Position numbers and translations under genes: made by a program
Notes under the pieces: model-generated
Told to the model about the DNA's origin: nothing
The model's input: the letters and a program-made list of their open reading frames with translations, nothing else
Database searches by the model: none
Shown here: positions 1-9,030 of the stretch, in pieces
Layout: every line of letters begins with the position of its first letter
Position numbering within the stretch: position 1 is the first letter of the stretch
Source: Catenuloplanes atrovinosus
GTDB taxonomy: Bacteria; Actinomycetota; Actinomycetes; Mycobacteriales; Micromonosporaceae
Assembly (NCBI RefSeq): GCF_031458235.1
Contig: NZ_JAVDYB010000001.1
Coordinates: 1 to 64,000 of the forward strand
Direction of reading: 5' to 3'
DNA length: 64,000 nucleotides

Positions 1-769
1 CGATCGCCATCACGTCGTTGTCGTAGATCACCGCGGTCGGCCGCCGCGCGGAGCTGAGCAGCCGCCGGGTGGCCCGGGCGCCCTCCTCGCCGGTGTAGTC
101 GGACGGCACCGTGACGATCTCCCCGGACAGGCCGAGGCGCGCGCCGACCGCGAGGAACGCCTCCGTGCGCGCCCGCGTGTGCTCCAGCTCCGGCAGGCCG
201 CCGACCCGGGCGATGCGCCGGTGGCCGAGCGCGACCAGGTACTCCACGGTCTCGGCCAGCGCGGCGGTCTCGTCGGACCAGACGCCGGGCAGCGCGCCGG
301 TGCCGTCCGGCCCGCCGATCACCACCGCGGGCAGTTGCAGCCGCTCCAGCTCGGGCACGCGCCGGTCGTCCACCCGCAGGTCGCAGAGGAGCACGCCGTC
401 CACCCGCCGCTCACCCCACCAGCGCCGGTAGACCGCGATCTCCGCGTCCGGGTGCGCGACGACCTGCAGGGTGAGCGCGTACGACCGGGCGGACAGCTCG
501 GCCTCCACGCCGCTGATCAGCTCCATGAAGAACGGCTCGATGCCGAGCGTGCGGGCCGGCCGGCAGAGCGCCAGCCCGACCGCGCCGGCGCTGGCGCCGG
601 AGAGCGCGCGGGCCGCGCTGCTCGGGCTGAAGCCGATCTCGTCAGCGATGTCCAGGATTCGCCGCCGGGTGGCGTCGGAGACGCCGGGCTGCCCGTTCAG
701 CGCGTACGAGACCGCGCCCTTGGACACGCCGGCCCGGCGTGCGATGTCCGCGATGGTGGGTCGCTTCAC
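1..769 (-). CDS. LacI-family transcriptional repressor, 3' end cut by window edge
   Basis: The reading frame starts at a GTG (complement of 767-769) and runs off the left edge, so about 256 N-terminal residues are present. The N terminus is a LacI helix-turn-helix (KRPTIADIARRAGVSKGAVS). A periplasmic-binding-like effector domain follows, with recognisable pieces such as GVEAELSARSY, GERRVDGVLLCD and LGHRRIARVGG. It is divergent from the sugar-binding protein gene and 146 bp away from it. The obvious inference is a repressor of the downstream mannoside importer, beta-mannosidase and kinase, released by a mannose-derived sugar. The inducer cannot be read from the sequence. The C-terminal part of the effector domain lies outside the window. 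Confidence 0.9.
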   Translation of the reverse strand, partial: MKRPTIADIARRAGVSKGAVSYALNGQPGVSDATRRRILDIADEIGFSPSSAARALSGASAGAVGLALCRPARTLGIEPFFMELISGVEAELSARSYALTLQVVAHPDAEIAVYRRWWGERRVDGVLLCDLRVDDRRVPELERLQLPAVVIGGPDGTGALPGVWSDETAALAETVEYLVALGHRRIARVGGLPELEHTRARTEAFLAVGARLGLSGEIVTVPSDYTGEEGARATRRLLSSARRPTAVIYDNDVMAI

Positions 770-822
770 GGCTGTTGAGCTTGCCCGGTTAAGTGCACGC
801 CCGTCAATGCGTCCTACTGGTG

Positions 823-851
823 GTATTGGCGACCTTCGCTGCGTTCAATAC
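823..851. promoter_or_regulatory. Candidate operator between the LacI-type gene and the sugar importer operon
   Basis: In the 146-bp divergent intergenic region the half-sites GTATTG and CAATAC form an inverted repeat separated by 17 bases. LacI-family operators are usually tighter palindromes, so this is only a candidate. No cleaner palindrome was seen in the gap. Confidence 0.25.
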
Positions 852-915
852 GGTGGCGTCGCTTACGCGCTTCAGTAACCCCCATCGATATTCGCCCGCT
901 CGATCGGAGGCACCC

Positions 916-2181
916 GTGCACAGACGGTCACTGGTTGCGGCGGCCGCGGCGGCGATGCTCCTCGCCGCCGGCTGCACCACCACCGGCACCGCCACCACCC
1001 CGCAGCAGGACGCGGCCGGCCCGGCCGAGCTGCTGTTCTGGAACACCGGCAGTGACGAGCAGGCGGCCGCGATGCAGGTCGCCGCGGATCGCTACAAGGA
1101 GCTGCACCCGGACGTCACGATCAAGGTGCAGGCGATCGCCTGGGACGACGGCCGGGCGAAGGTGCTGACCGCCGCCACCTCGCGCAGCGGGCCGGACATC
1201 GTCTCCGGCGGCCTCTCCTGGGGCATCGAGCTCGGCGAGCTCGGCGGCATGATCGACCTGAACCGGTACGACGTGACCGCCGCCCGGCAGCAGACCCGCC
1301 CCGAGCTGTGGAGCTCGATCACCTCGCCCGGCGGCGCGGTCTACGGCATCCCGATGGACATGACGCTGTACGTCTTCTACTACCGCCCCGACCTGCTCCA
1401 GCGGGCCGGCCTCGGCGGCCCGCCCACGACCTGGGCCGAGTTGTTCACCGCCGTGGACCGGCTCAAGGCGTCCGGCGTGCCGACGCCGCTGGTCGAGGAG
1501 TGGGGCACGTTCGAGTGGCTGCCCTGGTTCAACTACCTGAAGCAGGCCGGCGGCTCGCTCTACTCGCCGGACTGCACGGAGGTCACGATCGCCTCGGACG
1601 CGGCCGTGACCGCAACCACCGCCTGGGCCGACCAGTACCGCAGGTACGGCGTGCCGAAGGCCACCGTCGACGTCGGCGCCGGGCTGGCCAAGGGGGAGTA
1701 CGCGATGGCGATCGGCGCGTCGTACCTGGCCGGCGGCTTCGACTCCGGGCACCCGGAGCTGAAGGGCAAGTGGCAGACCGCGCCGCTGCCCACCGGACCG
1801 GCCGGCGCCGGCTCGTTCGTCGGCGGCAAGATCGTCGGTGCCATGTCGTACACGAAGTACCCGCAGGCCGCGGCCGACTTCGTGAAGTGGCTCTACACGG
1901 ACGAGGCGGTGGAGATCCTCCAGCGCGAGGTGTTCACCCGCGGCGGCGAACTCTACATCTCCCCGCGCCCGGAGCTGCTGGCCAAGGCCAACGCGAGCGA
2001 CAACCTCAAGCAGACGCTCCAGGCCACGCTCGGCACGGTGACCGGCCCGCCCAACTGCAAGGGCTGGGAGACCAGCGGCGCCGAGGTCAGCAAGCGGCTG
2101 CAGGCGGTGGTCAACGACGGCGCGGACCCGCGGGCCGCGCTGACCGAGGCCGCCCAGATCATGCGGGACAACCTCGGCTGA
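916..2181 (+). CDS. ABC sugar transporter substrate-binding lipoprotein
   Basis: A 421-residue extracellular solute-binding protein (family 1 type). The GTG start at 916 is preceded by GGAGG at 906-910. A short signal peptide ends in the lipobox LAAGC with the lipidated Cys at residue 20, so the protein should be anchored outside the membrane. The mature part has the family pattern: ELLFWNTGSDEQ near the start, an IPMDMTLYVFYYRPDLL segment, and a C-terminal FVKWLYTDEAVEILQ helix. It is the first gene of a tight operon with two permeases, a beta-mannosidase and a ROK kinase. The ligand is therefore probably a manno-oligosaccharide or mannoside, which is inference from context. Confidence 0.92.
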   Translation: MHRRSLVAAAAAAMLLAAGCTTTGTATTPQQDAAGPAELLFWNTGSDEQAAAMQVAADRYKELHPDVTIKVQAIAWDDGRAKVLTAATSRSGPDIVSGGLSWGIELGELGGMIDLNRYDVTAARQQTRPELWSSITSPGGAVYGIPMDMTLYVFYYRPDLLQRAGLGGPPTTWAELFTAVDRLKASGVPTPLVEEWGTFEWLPWFNYLKQAGGSLYSPDCTEVTIASDAAVTATTAWADQYRRYGVPKATVDVGAGLAKGEYAMAIGASYLAGGFDSGHPELKGKWQTAPLPTGPAGAGSFVGGKIVGAMSYTKYPQAAADFVKWLYTDEAVEILQREVFTRGGELYISPRPELLAKANASDNLKQTLQATLGTVTGPPNCKGWETSGAEVSKRLQAVVNDGADPRAALTEAAQIMRDNLG

Positions 2182-2248
2182 GGTTCCGGTTCGGGCCGCC
2201 GGCCGGCACCGGCCGGCGGCCCCGCGTCGCGAGGGAGGGACCGTACCC

Positions 2249-3196
2249 ATGACGGCCGTGCTGACCGAGCCGCCGCTGACCAACGGCCGGACGGCGAGCC
2301 GCCGCCGGGCGCGGCTGCGCCGGGCCGTACCCGGATATCTCATGCTCCTGCCGTTCGCCGGGCTGTTCCTCGGCTTCCTGATCTGGCCACTGCTCAACGC
2401 GCTGTACTTCGCGTTCACCGACTTCAACGGCGTGCGCCCGCCCTCCTGGGTCGGCACGGAGAACTTCCGCCGGCTCTGGCTGGACGATCCGCGCTTCCGG
2501 AAGGCGCTGGTCAATTCGCTGATCTACGTGGCGCTCGCGGTCACGCTGACCACGGCCGCGGCGCTCACGCTCGCGCTGGCGTTCCGCGGCACGTCGTGGC
2601 GCGACCGGGTGATGCGCACGATCTTCTTCCTGCCGTCCGTCACGTCCACCATCGCGGTCATGCTGATCTGGCGCTGGATCTTCTCCGGCGAGCGGTTCGG
2701 GCTGGCCAACACGGTGCTGTCCTGGTTCGGCGCGGAGCCGGTGTCGTGGCTGTCCACGCCGCGCTGGACCATCCCGCTGCTGGTGCTGATGGCGGTCTGG
2801 GGCGGCTGCGGGTACGGCATGGTCATCTTCGTCTCCGGGCTGAACGCGATCCCGGAGGAGCTCTACGAGGCCGCGCGGCTGGACGGCGCGGGCGGGTGGC
2901 AGCAGTTCCGCTACGTCACGCTCCCGCAGCTGCGCCCGGTCACCACCTACGTGGTGATCACCGGCCTGATCGGCGCGTTCCAGGTGTTCGAGGCCGTCTA
3001 CATCGTGTTCCGCGCGGTGAGCAGCGTCGGCGGCGTGCAGGACGGCGGCCTGATGCTGGTGCCGTACCTCTACGACATGGGGTTCACGAAGTTCCAGCTC
3101 GGCTACGCGTCCGCGATCGCGTGGACGCTCTTCCTGATCATCTTCGTGATCAGCATGATCCAGTTGCGGGTCACCCGCGCGCTGAGGGAGCTGTGA
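2249..3196 (+). CDS. ABC sugar transporter permease, MalF/UgpA type
   Basis: A 315-residue inner-membrane permease. The ATG is preceded by GAGGGAGGG about 10 bases upstream. Six hydrophobic segments are visible, starting with GYLMLLPFAGLFLGFLIWPL near residues 30-50. The cytoplasmic EAA loop that docks on the ATPase reads EELYEAARLDGAGGWQQFRY. The stop codon overlaps the start of the second permease by one base (TGATG), which indicates translational coupling. No ATPase gene lies in the operon. Many actinomycetes power such importers with one shared MsiK-type ATPase encoded elsewhere, and that is the likely arrangement here. Confidence 0.92.
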   Translation: MTAVLTEPPLTNGRTASRRRARLRRAVPGYLMLLPFAGLFLGFLIWPLLNALYFAFTDFNGVRPPSWVGTENFRRLWLDDPRFRKALVNSLIYVALAVTLTTAAALTLALAFRGTSWRDRVMRTIFFLPSVTSTIAVMLIWRWIFSGERFGLANTVLSWFGAEPVSWLSTPRWTIPLLVLMAVWGGCGYGMVIFVSGLNAIPEELYEAARLDGAGGWQQFRYVTLPQLRPVTTYVVITGLIGAFQVFEAVYIVFRAVSSVGGVQDGGLMLVPYLYDMGFTKFQLGYASAIAWTLFLIIFVISMIQLRVTRALREL

Positions 3197-4083
3197 TGAC
3201 CCGACTTCGGGGCGAGCTGCTGCGCCTGCCGCTCTACCTGGCCGGCCTCACCATGCTGGTGCCGTTCTACTGGATGGCGTCGGCCGCGTTCAAGCCGGTG
3301 CCGGAGCTGACCAGGAACCCGCCGAGCTTCGTGCCGGGCGACCCGACGCTGGACGCGTTCTACGAGCCGGCCTGGGACCCGGGCGTGCGCGCGGACCAGC
3401 TCGTCGCCGGGCTGTTCCAACGCTACCAGGACGTACCCGGCGGCTTCCTGCGGTTCATGGGGAACAGCCTGTTCGTCGCGGCCGCGATCACGGTGCTGTC
3501 GCTGCTGATCGCGGCGCTGGCCGCGTACGCGCTGACCAAGATGGACCTGCCCGGCCGCCGGGTGATCTTCGTGGTCGTGGTGGCGTCCATGATGATCCCC
3601 TGGCAGGTCACGCTGGTGCCGAACTACCTGATCGTGCGCAACCTGGAGTGGCTCAACACCTACCAGGGCTACATCGTCCCGGCGCTGGCCAAGGCGTTCG
3701 TGGTGTTCTTCCTGGTGCAGTACATGCGCTCGATCCCGGACGACCTGGTGCACGCGGCGCGGGTGGACGGCGCGGGCGAGTTCCGCATCTGGTGGCGCGT
3801 GGTGATGCCGCTGATGCGCCCGGCGCTGGCCGCCATGGCGATCTTCGTGGTCCTGGCCGAGTGGAACAACTTCCTCTGGCCACTGATCATCGTGCAGGAC
3901 GACACGATGGCCAACGTGCCGGTCGCGCTCTCCCGGCTGAACGCCTCGAACGCCTTCAATCCCCACAACATGGCCGTGATCATGGCAGCATCGCTGTTGA
4001 CGTCGCTGCCGACGGTGATCTTCTTCCTGGCCTTCCAGAAGCACTTCACCCGGGGCATCGCACTCTCCGGCATCAAGGGATGA
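3196..4083 (+). CDS. ABC sugar transporter permease, MalG type
   Basis: A 295-residue permease that pairs with the preceding gene. The ATG at 3196 overlaps the previous TGA by one base. The N-terminal segment LYLAGLTMLVPFYWMASAAF is followed by a periplasmic stretch and further membrane helices. The EAA loop reads DDLVHAARVDGAGEFRIWWR. The protein ends HFTRGIALSGIKG, the usual MalG-like C terminus. With the binding lipoprotein and the other permease it forms the membrane part of the importer. Confidence 0.92.
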   Translation: MTRLRGELLRLPLYLAGLTMLVPFYWMASAAFKPVPELTRNPPSFVPGDPTLDAFYEPAWDPGVRADQLVAGLFQRYQDVPGGFLRFMGNSLFVAAAITVLSLLIAALAAYALTKMDLPGRRVIFVVVVASMMIPWQVTLVPNYLIVRNLEWLNTYQGYIVPALAKAFVVFFLVQYMRSIPDDLVHAARVDGAGEFRIWWRVVMPLMRPALAAMAIFVVLAEWNNFLWPLIIVQDDTMANVPVALSRLNASNAFNPHNMAVIMAASLLTSLPTVIFFLAFQKHFTRGIALSGIKG

Positions 4084-4088
4084 GGCAC

Positions 4089-6515
4089 ATGGGTTCGTAC
4101 CGCGCGCTGCACGACGGCTGGACGCTGACCGGGGCCGGGCACTCCGTGGACGCGAGCGTCCCCGGCTGTGTGCACACCGACCTGCTCGCCGCCGGCGTGA
4201 TCGACGATCCGTACCTGGACGACAACGAGCTCCGCCAGGAGTGGATCGGCCGCACCGACTGGGTCTACGAGACCACGTTCGACTGGCGGCCCGATCCGCT
4301 GGTGCCCCGCGCCGACCTGGTCTGCGACGGCCTGGACACGATCGCGGTGCTGACGCTCAACGGCACCGAGATCGGCCGGACCGCGAACATGCACCGCGGC
4401 TACCGGTTCGACGTCGCCGACCGTCTCGTGCCGGGGGAGAACACGCTGCGCGTCGCGTTCACCTCCGCCAGGAACCACGCGGAGGCGGAGCGCGACCGGC
4501 TCGGCGACCGGCCGAACGCGTACCCGGAGCCGTTCAACTTCATCCGCAAGATGGCCTGCAGCTTCGGCTGGGACTGGGGGCCCACGCTGATCACGGCCGG
4601 CATCTGGCGGCCGATCGGCCTGCACACCTGGGCCGGCGGCCGGCTCGCCCGGGTCCGGCCGCTGGTCACGCTCACCGAGGACGGCGACGGCCGGATCGAG
4701 TTGCACGTGGACGTGGAGCGGGCGAGCGCGGACCCGCTGGTCCTGACCGCCGCCGTGGCCGGCGTCCGGGTCGAGCACACCCTGCAACCCGGCGAGGGTA
4801 CGGCCGTGCTGGTCCTCGACGTGCCCGCGCCCGCGCGGTGGTGGCCGCACAGCCTCGGTGACCAGCCGCTGCACCCGGTGGACGTGGCGCTCACCACCAC
4901 CGGCGGCACCTCGCTGGACGAGTGGCACCGCCGGGTCGGCTTCCGCGACGCGTGCCTGGACACCACGGACGGCGCGTTCACGCTGGTCGTCAACGACGTG
5001 CCGGTCTTCGCCCGGGGGGTGAACTGGATCCCGGACGACGCGCTGGTCACCCGGATCACCCGCACCCGGCTGGCGGAGCGGCTGGGCCAGGCCGTCGAGG
5101 CGAACGTCGACACGATCCGGGTCTGGGGCGGCGGCCTCTACGAGTCGGACGAGTTCTACGAACTCTGCAACGAGCTCGGCCTGCTGGTGCTCCAGGACTT
5201 CCCGTTCGCCTGCGCGGCGTACCCGGAGGAGGAGCCGCACGCGAGCGAGGTGGCCGCCGAGGCCCGGGAGAACGTGGTCCGGCTCGCCCCGCACCCCAGC
5301 CTGGTGGCCTGGACCGGCAACAACGAGAACATCTGGGGCTGGCACGACTGGGACTGGCAGCCCGCGCTCGGCGACCGCACCTGGGGCGCCGGCTACTACT
5401 TCGACCTGCTCCCGGGCATCGTCGCGGAGCTGGACCCGACCCGGCCGTACTGGCCGGGCAGCCCCTGGTCCGGCGACCACGACACGCACCCGAACGAGCC
5501 GTCCCGCGGCACCATGCACATCTGGGACGTGTGGAACCGCGTCGACTACTCGCACTACCGCGACCACCGGCCGAGGTTCGTGGCCGAGTTCGGGTTCCAG
5601 GCGCCGCCCGCGTACGCCACGCTGCGCCGCGCGATCAGTGACGACCCGCTGACGCCGGAGTCGCCCGGGCTCGCGCACCACCAGAAGGCGGCCGACGGGA
5701 ACGTCAAGCTCCGGCGCGGCCTCGACGACCACCTCCCGGCGCCCCGCGACTTCGACGACTGGCACTTCCTCACCCAGGTCAACCAGGCGCGGGCGATCAC
5801 GCTGGGCGTCGAGCACTTCCGCTCGCTGCGTCCGTACTGCATGGGATCGGTGGTCTGGCAGCTCAACGACTGCTGGCCGGTCACCTCGTGGTCCGCGATC
5901 GACGGCGACGGGCGCCGCAAACCGCTCTGGTACGCGCTGCGCCGCGCCTACGCGGACCGGCTGCTCACGGTGCAGCCGCGCGAGCACGGACCGGCCGTGG
6001 TCGCGGTCAACGACGGCCGCACGCCGTGGACCGGCGAGATCGAGGTGACCCGCCGCGCCCTGGACGGCACGATCCTGGCCGAGGCGGTCTTCCCGCTGGA
6101 CCTGCCCGCGCACGCCGCGACCACCGTCCCGCTCCCGCCGGACCTCGCCACCCCCGGCGACCCGTCCGCGGAAATCGTCGTGGCGTCGGCCGGCGACACC
6201 CGGTCCCTCTGGTTCCCCGCCGAGGACAAAGAGATCAACTTCCCGGTCCCGCGGTACGACGCCGAGGTCACCGCGTTCGACGGCGGCTACGACGTGACGG
6301 TCACCGCGCGTACCCTGCTGCGGGACCTGACGCTGCTCGCCGACCGCCTCGATCCCGGCGCCGTGGCGGACCGGGCGCTGGTTACGCTCCTACCCGGTGA
6401 GACCACCACGTTCCGGGTACGGACCGACGCCACGCGCGACGCCGACGCGCTGACCGCGAGGCCGGTGCTGCGCTGCGTGAACGACGTCCGGCCCGGAAAG
6501 GCACCCGCACCATGA
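4089..6515 (+). CDS. Beta-mannosidase, glycoside hydrolase family 2
   Basis: An 808-residue GH2 enzyme that removes terminal beta-mannose from mannosides or manno-oligosaccharides. It has no signal peptide, so it acts on imported sugar in the cytoplasm. Visible landmarks are WDWGPTLITAGIWRPI (jelly-roll domain), VWGGGLYE, the acid/base Glu in GNNEN (about residue 413), the nucleophile Glu in VAEFGFQAPP (about residue 500) and WQLNDCWPVTSWSAID. The ATG at 4089 is preferred because AAGGGATGAGG lies at normal spacing before it. An in-frame ATG at 4080 would add three residues but has its purine run directly against the codon. The gene overlaps the kinase gene by four bases. Confidence 0.93.
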   Translation: MGSYRALHDGWTLTGAGHSVDASVPGCVHTDLLAAGVIDDPYLDDNELRQEWIGRTDWVYETTFDWRPDPLVPRADLVCDGLDTIAVLTLNGTEIGRTANMHRGYRFDVADRLVPGENTLRVAFTSARNHAEAERDRLGDRPNAYPEPFNFIRKMACSFGWDWGPTLITAGIWRPIGLHTWAGGRLARVRPLVTLTEDGDGRIELHVDVERASADPLVLTAAVAGVRVEHTLQPGEGTAVLVLDVPAPARWWPHSLGDQPLHPVDVALTTTGGTSLDEWHRRVGFRDACLDTTDGAFTLVVNDVPVFARGVNWIPDDALVTRITRTRLAERLGQAVEANVDTIRVWGGGLYESDEFYELCNELGLLVLQDFPFACAAYPEEEPHASEVAAEARENVVRLAPHPSLVAWTGNNENIWGWHDWDWQPALGDRTWGAGYYFDLLPGIVAELDPTRPYWPGSPWSGDHDTHPNEPSRGTMHIWDVWNRVDYSHYRDHRPRFVAEFGFQAPPAYATLRRAISDDPLTPESPGLAHHQKAADGNVKLRRGLDDHLPAPRDFDDWHFLTQVNQARAITLGVEHFRSLRPYCMGSVVWQLNDCWPVTSWSAIDGDGRRKPLWYALRRAYADRLLTVQPREHGPAVVAVNDGRTPWTGEIEVTRRALDGTILAEAVFPLDLPAHAATTVPLPPDLATPGDPSAEIVVASAGDTRSLWFPAEDKEINFPVPRYDAEVTAFDGGYDVTVTARTLLRDLTLLADRLDPGAVADRALVTLLPGETTTFRVRTDATRDADALTARPVLRCVNDVRPGKAPAP

Positions 6516-7444
6516 CCACATCCGTCCCGGGACCGGTACTCGCGATCGACGTCGGCGGCACCAAGCTCGCCGCCGCCGTGGTCGACCCCGACGGCACGCT
6601 CCGCGACCGGGCGGTGGTGCCCACCCCGGCGTCGGACGATCCGGACAAGGTCGGCGGCGCGCTGGTCACGCTCGCGCACCAGGTCGCCGCCGCCGGCCCG
6701 GCCCCCGCGCTGCGCGGCATCGGCGTCGGCTCGGCCGGCCCGCTCGACCCGTACGCGGGCACGGTCAGCCCGGTCAACATCGGCGCCTGGCGCGGCTACC
6801 GGATCCTGGACGCGCTGCGCGACGTGCTCCCTGGCCGTCCCGCCTACCTGGGCGGCGACGGCCAGTGCATGGCGCTCGGCGAGTACCGCTGGGGCGGCTA
6901 CACCTCGGCCGCGTTCCTCGGCATCGTGGTCTCCACCGGCGTCGGCGGCGGCCTGGTCCTGGACGGCCGCGTCTACCAGGGCCCGACCGGCAACGCCGGG
7001 CACATCGGCCACATCCCGGTCTCGCTGGACGGCCCCGACTGCCCGTGCGGCGGCCGCGGCTGCGTCGAGGTGCTCGGCAGCGGCACCTCGATCGTCCGGT
7101 GGGCGCTGGCCAACGGCTGGCAGCCCACGCAGCCCACCCCGGACGCGCGCCTGCTGGCCGCGGACGCGCGCGCCGGCCACCCGGTCGCGCTCGAGGCGTT
7201 CCAGCGGTCCGGCCGCGCGGTCGGCGCCGGCATCGTGGCCACGGCCGGCCTGTTCGACCTGGACGACGTGGTGATCGGCGGCGGCGTGGCGAACGTCGGC
7301 GACCTGCTCTTCGAGCCGGTCGACGCCGCGATCTCCGCGCTGGCCGGGCTCGCCTACATCAAGCGGGTACGCGTCCACCGCAGCACGCTCGGCGGCGACG
7401 CCGGGCTGCTCGGCGCCGCGGCGCTGGTCATGTCACACCTGTAG
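6512..7444 (+). CDS. ROK-family sugar kinase
   Basis: A 310-residue kinase that starts at an ATG inside the beta-mannosidase stop region (ATGA overlap). The ATP-binding motif DVGGTKLAAAVV is at residues 9-20, and the ROK zinc motif CPCGGRGCVEV is at about residues 177-187. There is no N-terminal helix-turn-helix, so it is an enzyme rather than a ROK repressor. Given its operon it probably phosphorylates mannose or glucose released by the beta-mannosidase. Substrate specificity cannot be assigned from sequence alone. Confidence 0.9.
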   Translation: MTTSVPGPVLAIDVGGTKLAAAVVDPDGTLRDRAVVPTPASDDPDKVGGALVTLAHQVAAAGPAPALRGIGVGSAGPLDPYAGTVSPVNIGAWRGYRILDALRDVLPGRPAYLGGDGQCMALGEYRWGGYTSAAFLGIVVSTGVGGGLVLDGRVYQGPTGNAGHIGHIPVSLDGPDCPCGGRGCVEVLGSGTSIVRWALANGWQPTQPTPDARLLAADARAGHPVALEAFQRSGRAVGAGIVATAGLFDLDDVVIGGGVANVGDLLFEPVDAAISALAGLAYIKRVRVHRSTLGGDAGLLGAAALVMSHL

Positions 7445-7472
7445 CGGGCTTCCGCTCCTCCCGGTGGCTGAG

Positions 7473-7491
7473 TTAGGTTAGCCATGCCTTA
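7473..7491 (+). promoter_or_regulatory. Iron box (IdeR/DmdR-type operator) upstream of the SIP gene
   Basis: TTAGGTTAGCCATGCCTTA matches the actinobacterial iron-box consensus TTAGGTTAGGCTAACCTAA at 14 of 19 positions by eye, with the left half-site perfect. It lies 22 bp before the GTG start of a siderophore-utilisation gene, where an iron-loaded repressor would block transcription. The functional match between site and gene supports the call. Confidence 0.7.
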
Positions 7492-7513
7492 CGTGCAGAC
7501 ATCGGGAGGAACC

Positions 7514-8449
7514 GTGACCCAGACCGCCGACCCCGTGACGACGGTCCGCCCCTGGCGCTTCTTCATCGCCGAGGTGTGCCGCGTCGAACGGCTCAGCCCC
7601 AGCTTCCTGCGCGTCACGCTCACCGGCGACGACCTCGACCGCTTCGCCTCCACCGGCTACGACCAGCGATTCAAGCTCCTCCCGCCGCTCCCCGGGACCG
7701 GCTTCGACACGCTACCCACCGGCGAGGACTGGTACGGCGAGTGGCGCGCCCTCCCCGAAGCCCGGCGCAACCCGATCCGCACCTACACCATCCGCGCCGT
7801 CCGCCCCGCCCTCCGCGAAGTCGACGTCGACATGGTCCTGCACGGCGACCACGGCCCCGCCTCCCGCTGGGCCCTCAACGCCCGCCCGGGCTCCCCGATC
7901 GCCCTCCTCGGCCCCAACGCCGACCACCCCGGCCCGCACGGCGGCTTCGACTTCCGCCCCCCGGCCCACGCCGACTTCCTCCTCCTCGGCGGCGACGAGA
8001 CAGCCGCCCCCGCCATCGCCGCCATCCTGGAACAACTCCCGCCCGACACCCGCGGCGAAGCCTTCATCGAGGTCCCCCTCACCGGCGACCACTTCCCGGT
8101 CACCACCCCCGCCGGCGTGACCCTCACCTGGCTCCCCCGCGACGGCGCCGCCCACGGCACCCACCTCATCCCCGCCGTCGAGGCCGCCACCGCCCGCATC
8201 CTCGGCGACTCCCCGGCACCCCCGGCGGACCTGGAAGACGTGGACGTCGACCACGAGATGCTCTGGGAAGTCCCGGTCGACGCGACCGGCGCCCCCTTGA
8301 CCGACGCCAGCCGTCTGTACGCATGGCTGGCCGGGGAAGCGGGCGTCATCAAGACGCTCCGCCGCCACCTCGTCGCGGGATGCGCGGTGGACCGGCGGGC
8401 GGTCGCCTTCATGGGCTACTGGCGCCTCGGCCGCGCCGAGGGCAGCTAA
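7514..8449 (+). CDS. Siderophore-interacting protein (FAD-binding ferric-siderophore reductase)
   Basis: A 311-residue SIP/ViuB-like protein. Members reduce imported ferric siderophores with NAD(P)H through FAD and so release iron in the cytoplasm. The flavin-binding domain contains [17 protein letters not shown] and the R-Y-T motif [10 protein letters not shown]. The C-terminal NAD(P)H domain contains [20 protein letters not shown] and a late [16 protein letters not shown] helix. The GTG at 7514 is chosen because GGGAGGA stands seven bases ahead. An ATG at 7484 lies inside the iron box and lacks a ribosome site. The gene stands alone, with no siderophore biosynthesis genes nearby. Confidence 0.92.
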   Translation: MTQTADPVTTVRPWRFFIAEVCRVERLSPSFLRVTLTGDDLDRFASTGYDQRFKLLPPLPGTGFDTLPTGEDWYGEWRALPEARRNPIRTYTIRAVRPALREVDVDMVLHGDHGPASRWALNARPGSPIALLGPNADHPGPHGGFDFRPPAHADFLLLGGDETAAPAIAAILEQLPPDTRGEAFIEVPLTGDHFPVTTPAGVTLTWLPRDGAAHGTHLIPAVEAATARILGDSPAPPADLEDVDVDHEMLWEVPVDATGAPLTDASRLYAWLAGEAGVIKTLRRHLVAGCAVDRRAVAFMGYWRLGRAEGS

Positions 8450-8624
8450 CCCTCCCACCGATCCCGTCGCCCGGGGCGAGCGTTCTCCGCGGGCGCGCGA
8501 TCGTGGCGATCCCGCCGGTCGGCGCCGGCTGTCTCTGTTGCGTCGGTAGCTGCCTCCGGACTTCGGCCTCACGACGGGACGAGGCGTCCTGCTTTCCATT
8601 ACCCAGCCCGGCCGATCGGCCGAT

Positions 8625-8650
8625 CGGGCGCTCCGCGCCCGAAATTTCGG
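8625..8650 (+). repeat. Partial copy of the dispersed intergenic element (GGGCGCTCCGCGCCC module)
   Basis: The stretch CGGGCGCTCCGCGCCCGAAA and the following TTTCGG is nearly identical to the outer module of the full elements at 24287-24407 and 30808-30930. It is itself a small hairpin (GGGCG...CGCCC) followed by the palindrome CGAAATTTCG. The other half of the element (the TTTGTGAGGCTCAGGCAC hairpin) is absent here. Confidence 0.7.
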
Positions 8651-8840
8651 TGTTTAGCAGGTGGCCTCGCCTGCAGGTGCCGGGGATCAAGTGGCTGCCT
8701 CCGGCGGGTCTCGGGCTCCGGGGAATGGGCGTGCGTTTCGGCCGGGGAAGGATTCGTCGGCCCCGCTGGCTTTCGCGGGTGGCGGGGTTGCGTGTCGTGG
8801 GCCTGGATGCCCCGTCTGCCGTCGTCCCGGGACAAGCCGA

Positions 8841-8918
8841 GCAGATCATCGGCAGGGCCGCCAGCTTGGTGACCTGGGCTGCGGTTGGTGGGTGGTGGCG
8901 GCCCTGCCGATGATCTGC
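8841..8918. repeat. 23-bp perfect inverted repeat with 32-nt loop
   Basis: Arm 8841-8863 (GCAGATCATCGGCAGGGCCG plus CCA) is exactly complementary to 8896-8918. It is far from any gene end and has no T-run, so it is unlikely to be a simple terminator. Confidence 0.8.
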
Positions 8919-9030
8919 ACCCCAAGGGCGGGTCGACGGCAGACGGGGCATCCAGGCGGTTGCGGTATGCGCGCTCCGCGCGCCAGATGCCGGATCGGAC
9001 GTGACCGGTTATCGATCTTGCGTCGAGCAT

